NCBI GenBank assembly: GCA_020137815.1
Contig: CM035351.1
Coordinates: 2,235,409-2,299,408 of the forward strand
DNA: 64,000 nucleotides
Direction of reading: 5' to 3'
From: Hormiphora californensis
Taxonomy: Eukaryota; Ctenophora; Tentaculata; Cydippida; Pleurobrachiidae
The translations under genes were made by a program, and so were the position numbers. The notes beneath the pieces were generated by a model that was given only the letters and a program-made list of their open reading frames with translations, had not been told where the DNA came from and made no database searches. This document shows, in pieces, positions 61,901 to 64,000 of this stretch. How positions within the stretch are numbered: the stretch's first letter is position 1; each line of letters begins with the position of its first letter.

Positions 61901-63431
61901 TTCCGTGTTTTCATAACTCTCTATTATCATCCTCATCTTCTAGGTCCGGAAGTACCTGCTGATGTTGGATGCCCGAAAGGATCACGTCAAGTTTTGGAGG
62001 CCCAGCATCCTGTTTCTGTGCAAGAATCCCCGTAGCAGTATCCCTGCTATATGCTTCCTGAATGACATGAAAAAGGGCGGTCTGTACGTGATAGGAACTA
62101 ACATTAATGGTGATATCTCCTCTCCAGGTAGGTGGCAGATTTATTCGACACGATCCATATACGGTTTCCCGGAATTTCGTGCTTTGTTTATTCTTCCGTG
62201 TCGCGGTTTATGTCTCATTTTCCACTAAAACTCGGTTTCCAAGGATTTGCTAATCGTCTAGAAGAGCATAACTTGGCTTGGCTGAGTTTAATAGACACCC
62301 TTGGAGTCAAGGCGTTCGTGGAAACCACGATTTCCAGGGATTTGAGGAACGGTATCCAGAATTTGATTATGGTGAGTTGGAAGAAAAAATAATATCGACT
62401 ATAGTGTTGGTGGAAGGCGCCGCGTCGTTTATCCAGCGAATACACAGTTGTTAGCATGAGTTGAGCGCGTCTTTATGTTTGCACATGTCATTTTTAATTC
62501 CTCTGCTCTCTACTCGAGTTGCTTGTGTCAGAGGTGAAAACTTTTCATTTCAAAATCTAAAGAACCTTTTTTGTGTCAGAGGTGAAAACTTTTCATTTCA
62601 AAATCTAAAGAACCTTTTTAGTTTTTTGCGAAGGCCGGGGGGGGGTACCGGTTCAAATAGAATATCTAAAAGAACCCGGATCACAGAAGTCTGCATGCAA
62701 CGGCACCTCGTTACCTGTTTCGACCAATTACAGCTGAGAACAGCGCAGGCTACGAGTGGAGCTGTTCTGAGCTGCGCTGTGATTGGTCAAAACAGGTCAC
62801 ACAGCGCAGACCTGAGCATTTCCGCAGTAAGCGGTTCCTCATAAATCGCGATCTACTCGACCAGATGATCAGCACGAATGCTTGCTTCTGACATGCCAAA
62901 AAGTTAGGCATGCTAAATCCGTCGATCAACTCGCATATATCTTTCAGACGGCCGGTCTCGGTGGGATGACTCCCAACACCGTGGTCATGGGTTTCTACGA
63001 CGAACTGGAGTCAAAGGATTTCCTATCCGAGCCTGACTCAATCCCATCCAAGAGAAAGCTCATTCAGAGAATGAGGCCTAACCGGAACAACACTAGTCGA
63101 GCATACATTGACAAGTAAGCGATTCCAACTGTGACGTAAAGACTTAGACAAAAAACTACTCCTACGTAGGTTCCACAGTTAAATAGTTGAAATTTTCAGC
63201 AAAGTTCATCCTTTCCAAACTTGTCTGACATGCCAACGCCCGACTAACCATCCTTTTCCAGGATGGTGCCTCTAACAGAATCCCACCGACCCGACTCACG
63301 GATATCCGTTGATGATTATATCGGAGTTATTCGTGACGTCATTGCGTTACGGAAAAACTTGTGCATTCTACGAAACTTCCACGAACTAAAACGACCAAAC
63401 TTCGGTTCTGGAAACCAAGTCCAATACATAG
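52265..63431 (+). CDS. SLC12A9: SLC12A9 (cation-chloride cotransporter family) homologue, 3' end beyond window
   Basis: SLC12A9 is a multi-pass membrane protein of the cation-chloride cotransporter family. Fifteen exons fit phase throughout: 52265-52346, 54768-54889, 55042-55242, 55927-56082, 56200-56381, 58406-58540, 58774-58864, 60422-60551, 60787-60899, 61138-61299, 61468-61623, 61944-62127, 62244-62371, 62948-63114 and 63262-63431. They give 726 codons; human has 914 aa, so the C-terminus is missing. Matches in order: [138 protein letters not shown], and a [15 protein letters not shown] block matching human DYVATVADALKMNKN. Three donors of this gene are multiplied by tandem repeats (exons 3, 7 and 11), and introns 5 and 7 hold foldback elements. 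Confidence 0.95.
55229..55398. repeat. 38-bp tandem repeat containing the SLC12A9 exon 3 donor
   Basis: Five copies of the exon end (TTTGGATCTGTG) and four full 38-bp units. Each unit reads GATCTTTGGATCTGTG then GTGAGTTGTCATCACATTGCAG, so it has a donor and also an acceptor-like CATTGCAG. The last copy has the stronger donor GTAAGG. Confidence 0.93.
56809..58325. repeat. 1.5-kb foldback element with (TCTAGGGGCC) core in SLC12A9 intron 5
   Basis: Terminal inverted repeat AGGGTAGGAGGGGGTAATTC at the left (56809) and its near-complement ending at 58325. Multiple TAATTCGGGTCA motifs lie at the left, and GACCCGAATTA at the right. The core (about 57210-57950) is a degenerate minisatellite of TAGGGGCCTC units. 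Some stretches occur in the opposite orientation (GAGGCCCCCTAGAG), so the core can form many hairpins. Confidence 0.88.
58851..58910. repeat. 30-bp duplication of the SLC12A9 exon 7 donor
   Basis: Two copies of a unit containing CTACCTGCTCTAGGGTAAGT. The first contains the exon 7 end (58864) and its donor; the second repeats both in the intron. Confidence 0.88.
59165..59924. repeat. 760-bp foldback element with about 200-bp arms in SLC12A9 intron 7
   Basis: The left arm (59165-59362, TAACGGGTGATAACTAAAAG...) and right arm (about 59727-59924) are about 90 percent identical inverted copies. CTGC directly flanks both ends and may be a 4-bp target duplication. The 62-codon ORFs in both arms are products of the same DNA and differ mainly by amino-acid changes, so they are not convincing genes. 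Confidence 0.9.
61602..61817. repeat. 36-bp minisatellite containing the SLC12A9 exon 11 donor
   Basis: Six copies (starts 61602, 61638, 61674, 61710, 61746, 61782) of a 36-bp unit reading TCAGGCCCTAATCTTCCACC then AGGTACATTACATTAG. Each has the same CAG-GTACAT donor. The frame stays open through all copies, so using a later donor would add 12-residue steps ([12 protein letters not shown]) to the transporter. Confidence 0.95.
62525..62620. repeat. 48-bp tandem duplication in SLC12A9 intron 13
   Basis: Two adjacent copies of a 48-bp unit beginning GTGTCAGAGGTGAAAACTTT, essentially identical. It holds no exon or canonical splice junction. Confidence 0.93.
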
Positions 63432-64000
63432 GTATGCGAGATCATATCTGCACATAATTACACATGCTAGGCACATAATGTCATATTCAAAAGAGAAAGA
63501 CAGAAGAAGGTTTACACAATTCACTCTAACGTAATATGTGGCATAATATTGCATGCATCAGTGGTCACAATGTCACTTCTTGAAAAAAAAGCAACCAGCG
63601 CCAATTTTCCATCTTAGCACAGCTAAAGCGTGTAGTATCCAGTATATTTAGAGACAGACCCATTTGATTTCAAGGTATCCCTTAACGTTCTTACACTTTC
63701 TGGGTAGTCTATACTTGTTGGGCGAAGCATCAATTGTGCACCTCTGCTTCCTTCGGGAGGGACACTGTTTCGTCACCTATAACGGGGACAGATATTTAGA
63801 CGAAGAGAGCCGACACATCATGGGATTTAGTTTTGTCATATTTCTAGTTGGAATAAGATAAGTGTAGTTGGAAACGGATTTGTTTGTGGTACCTGTCTCT
63901 TGACATTGACTCCAGTGCATCTCGAGGTAGTCCTCTTGACACACCCGCTCAGCTTCTTAGATGCCATCCACTTTGCTCTTGAAACCCTGACTTTCTTGCC
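63432..64000. other. SLC12A9 intron, right window edge
   Basis: Begins with the donor GTATGC after exon 15. I could not identify the next SLC12A9 exon. An open stretch at about 63910-64000 is coding-like on either strand but matches nothing I recognise. Confidence 0.45.

Overview
This window is animal nuclear DNA. Every gene is split by GT-AG introns, except one single-exon gene. The recognisable products are metazoan orthologues: MAU2, OSER1, SUCO, an ATOS (FAM214) protein, WDR7/rabconnectin-3 beta, PRPF8 and SLC12A9, plus a ciliary-type protein. Short to medium introns, dense gene packing, very many (CT)n/(GA)n tracts, CR1/L2-like and restriction-endonuclease-type LINE pieces and many foldback elements suggest an invertebrate, possibly a sponge or another early-branching animal. 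I cannot prove the taxon from sequence alone. I saw no tRNA, rRNA or CRISPR.

Layout. At 62-1187 (-) lies the 5' part of the cohesin loader MAU2, followed by OSER1 (1911-2829, -) and a single-exon SUCO (3179-5572, -). A five-exon ciliary-type gene sits at 7233-9026 (+). An ATOS-family gene occupies 9986-12122 (-), with possible upstream exons out to 15117. WDR7 (17270-36244, -) has about 24 exons. One WDR7 intron holds a complete five-exon gene on the opposite strand (24052-26154, +; papain-fold LRAT/NlpC-like), whose own third intron is an almost perfect 960-bp palindrome. Another WDR7 intron has received two LINEs (29944-34440, +), each abutting (TC)n tracts. Between WDR7 and PRPF8 are the 3' end of a restriction-endonuclease-type LINE and two adjacent foldback elements. 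PRPF8 (38974-50490, -; 21 exons) and SLC12A9 (52265-63431, +; 15 exons seen, 3' end beyond the window) are divergently arranged around a foldback element that carries telomere-like TTAGGG repeats.

For WDR7, PRPF8, SLC12A9, the ciliary-type gene, the nested gene and the four main ATOS exons I checked exon boundaries by splice sites and codon phase; exceptions are stated in the entries. These genes are housekeeping or cell-biological functions (cohesin loading, ER membrane, V-ATPase regulation, spliceosome core, cation-chloride cotransporter family). They do not form one pathway.

Two patterns stand out. (1) Five minisatellites in WDR7 and SLC12A9 have repeat units that contain a splice site plus the adjoining exon end, so the splice site itself is multiplied 2-8 times. 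(2) About eleven foldback or inverted-repeat elements, mostly in introns, would give long double-stranded RNA when transcribed. In addition, the last three exons of PRPF8 need four separate single-base removals to stay in frame, which suggests either base-level assembly errors or a decaying copy.
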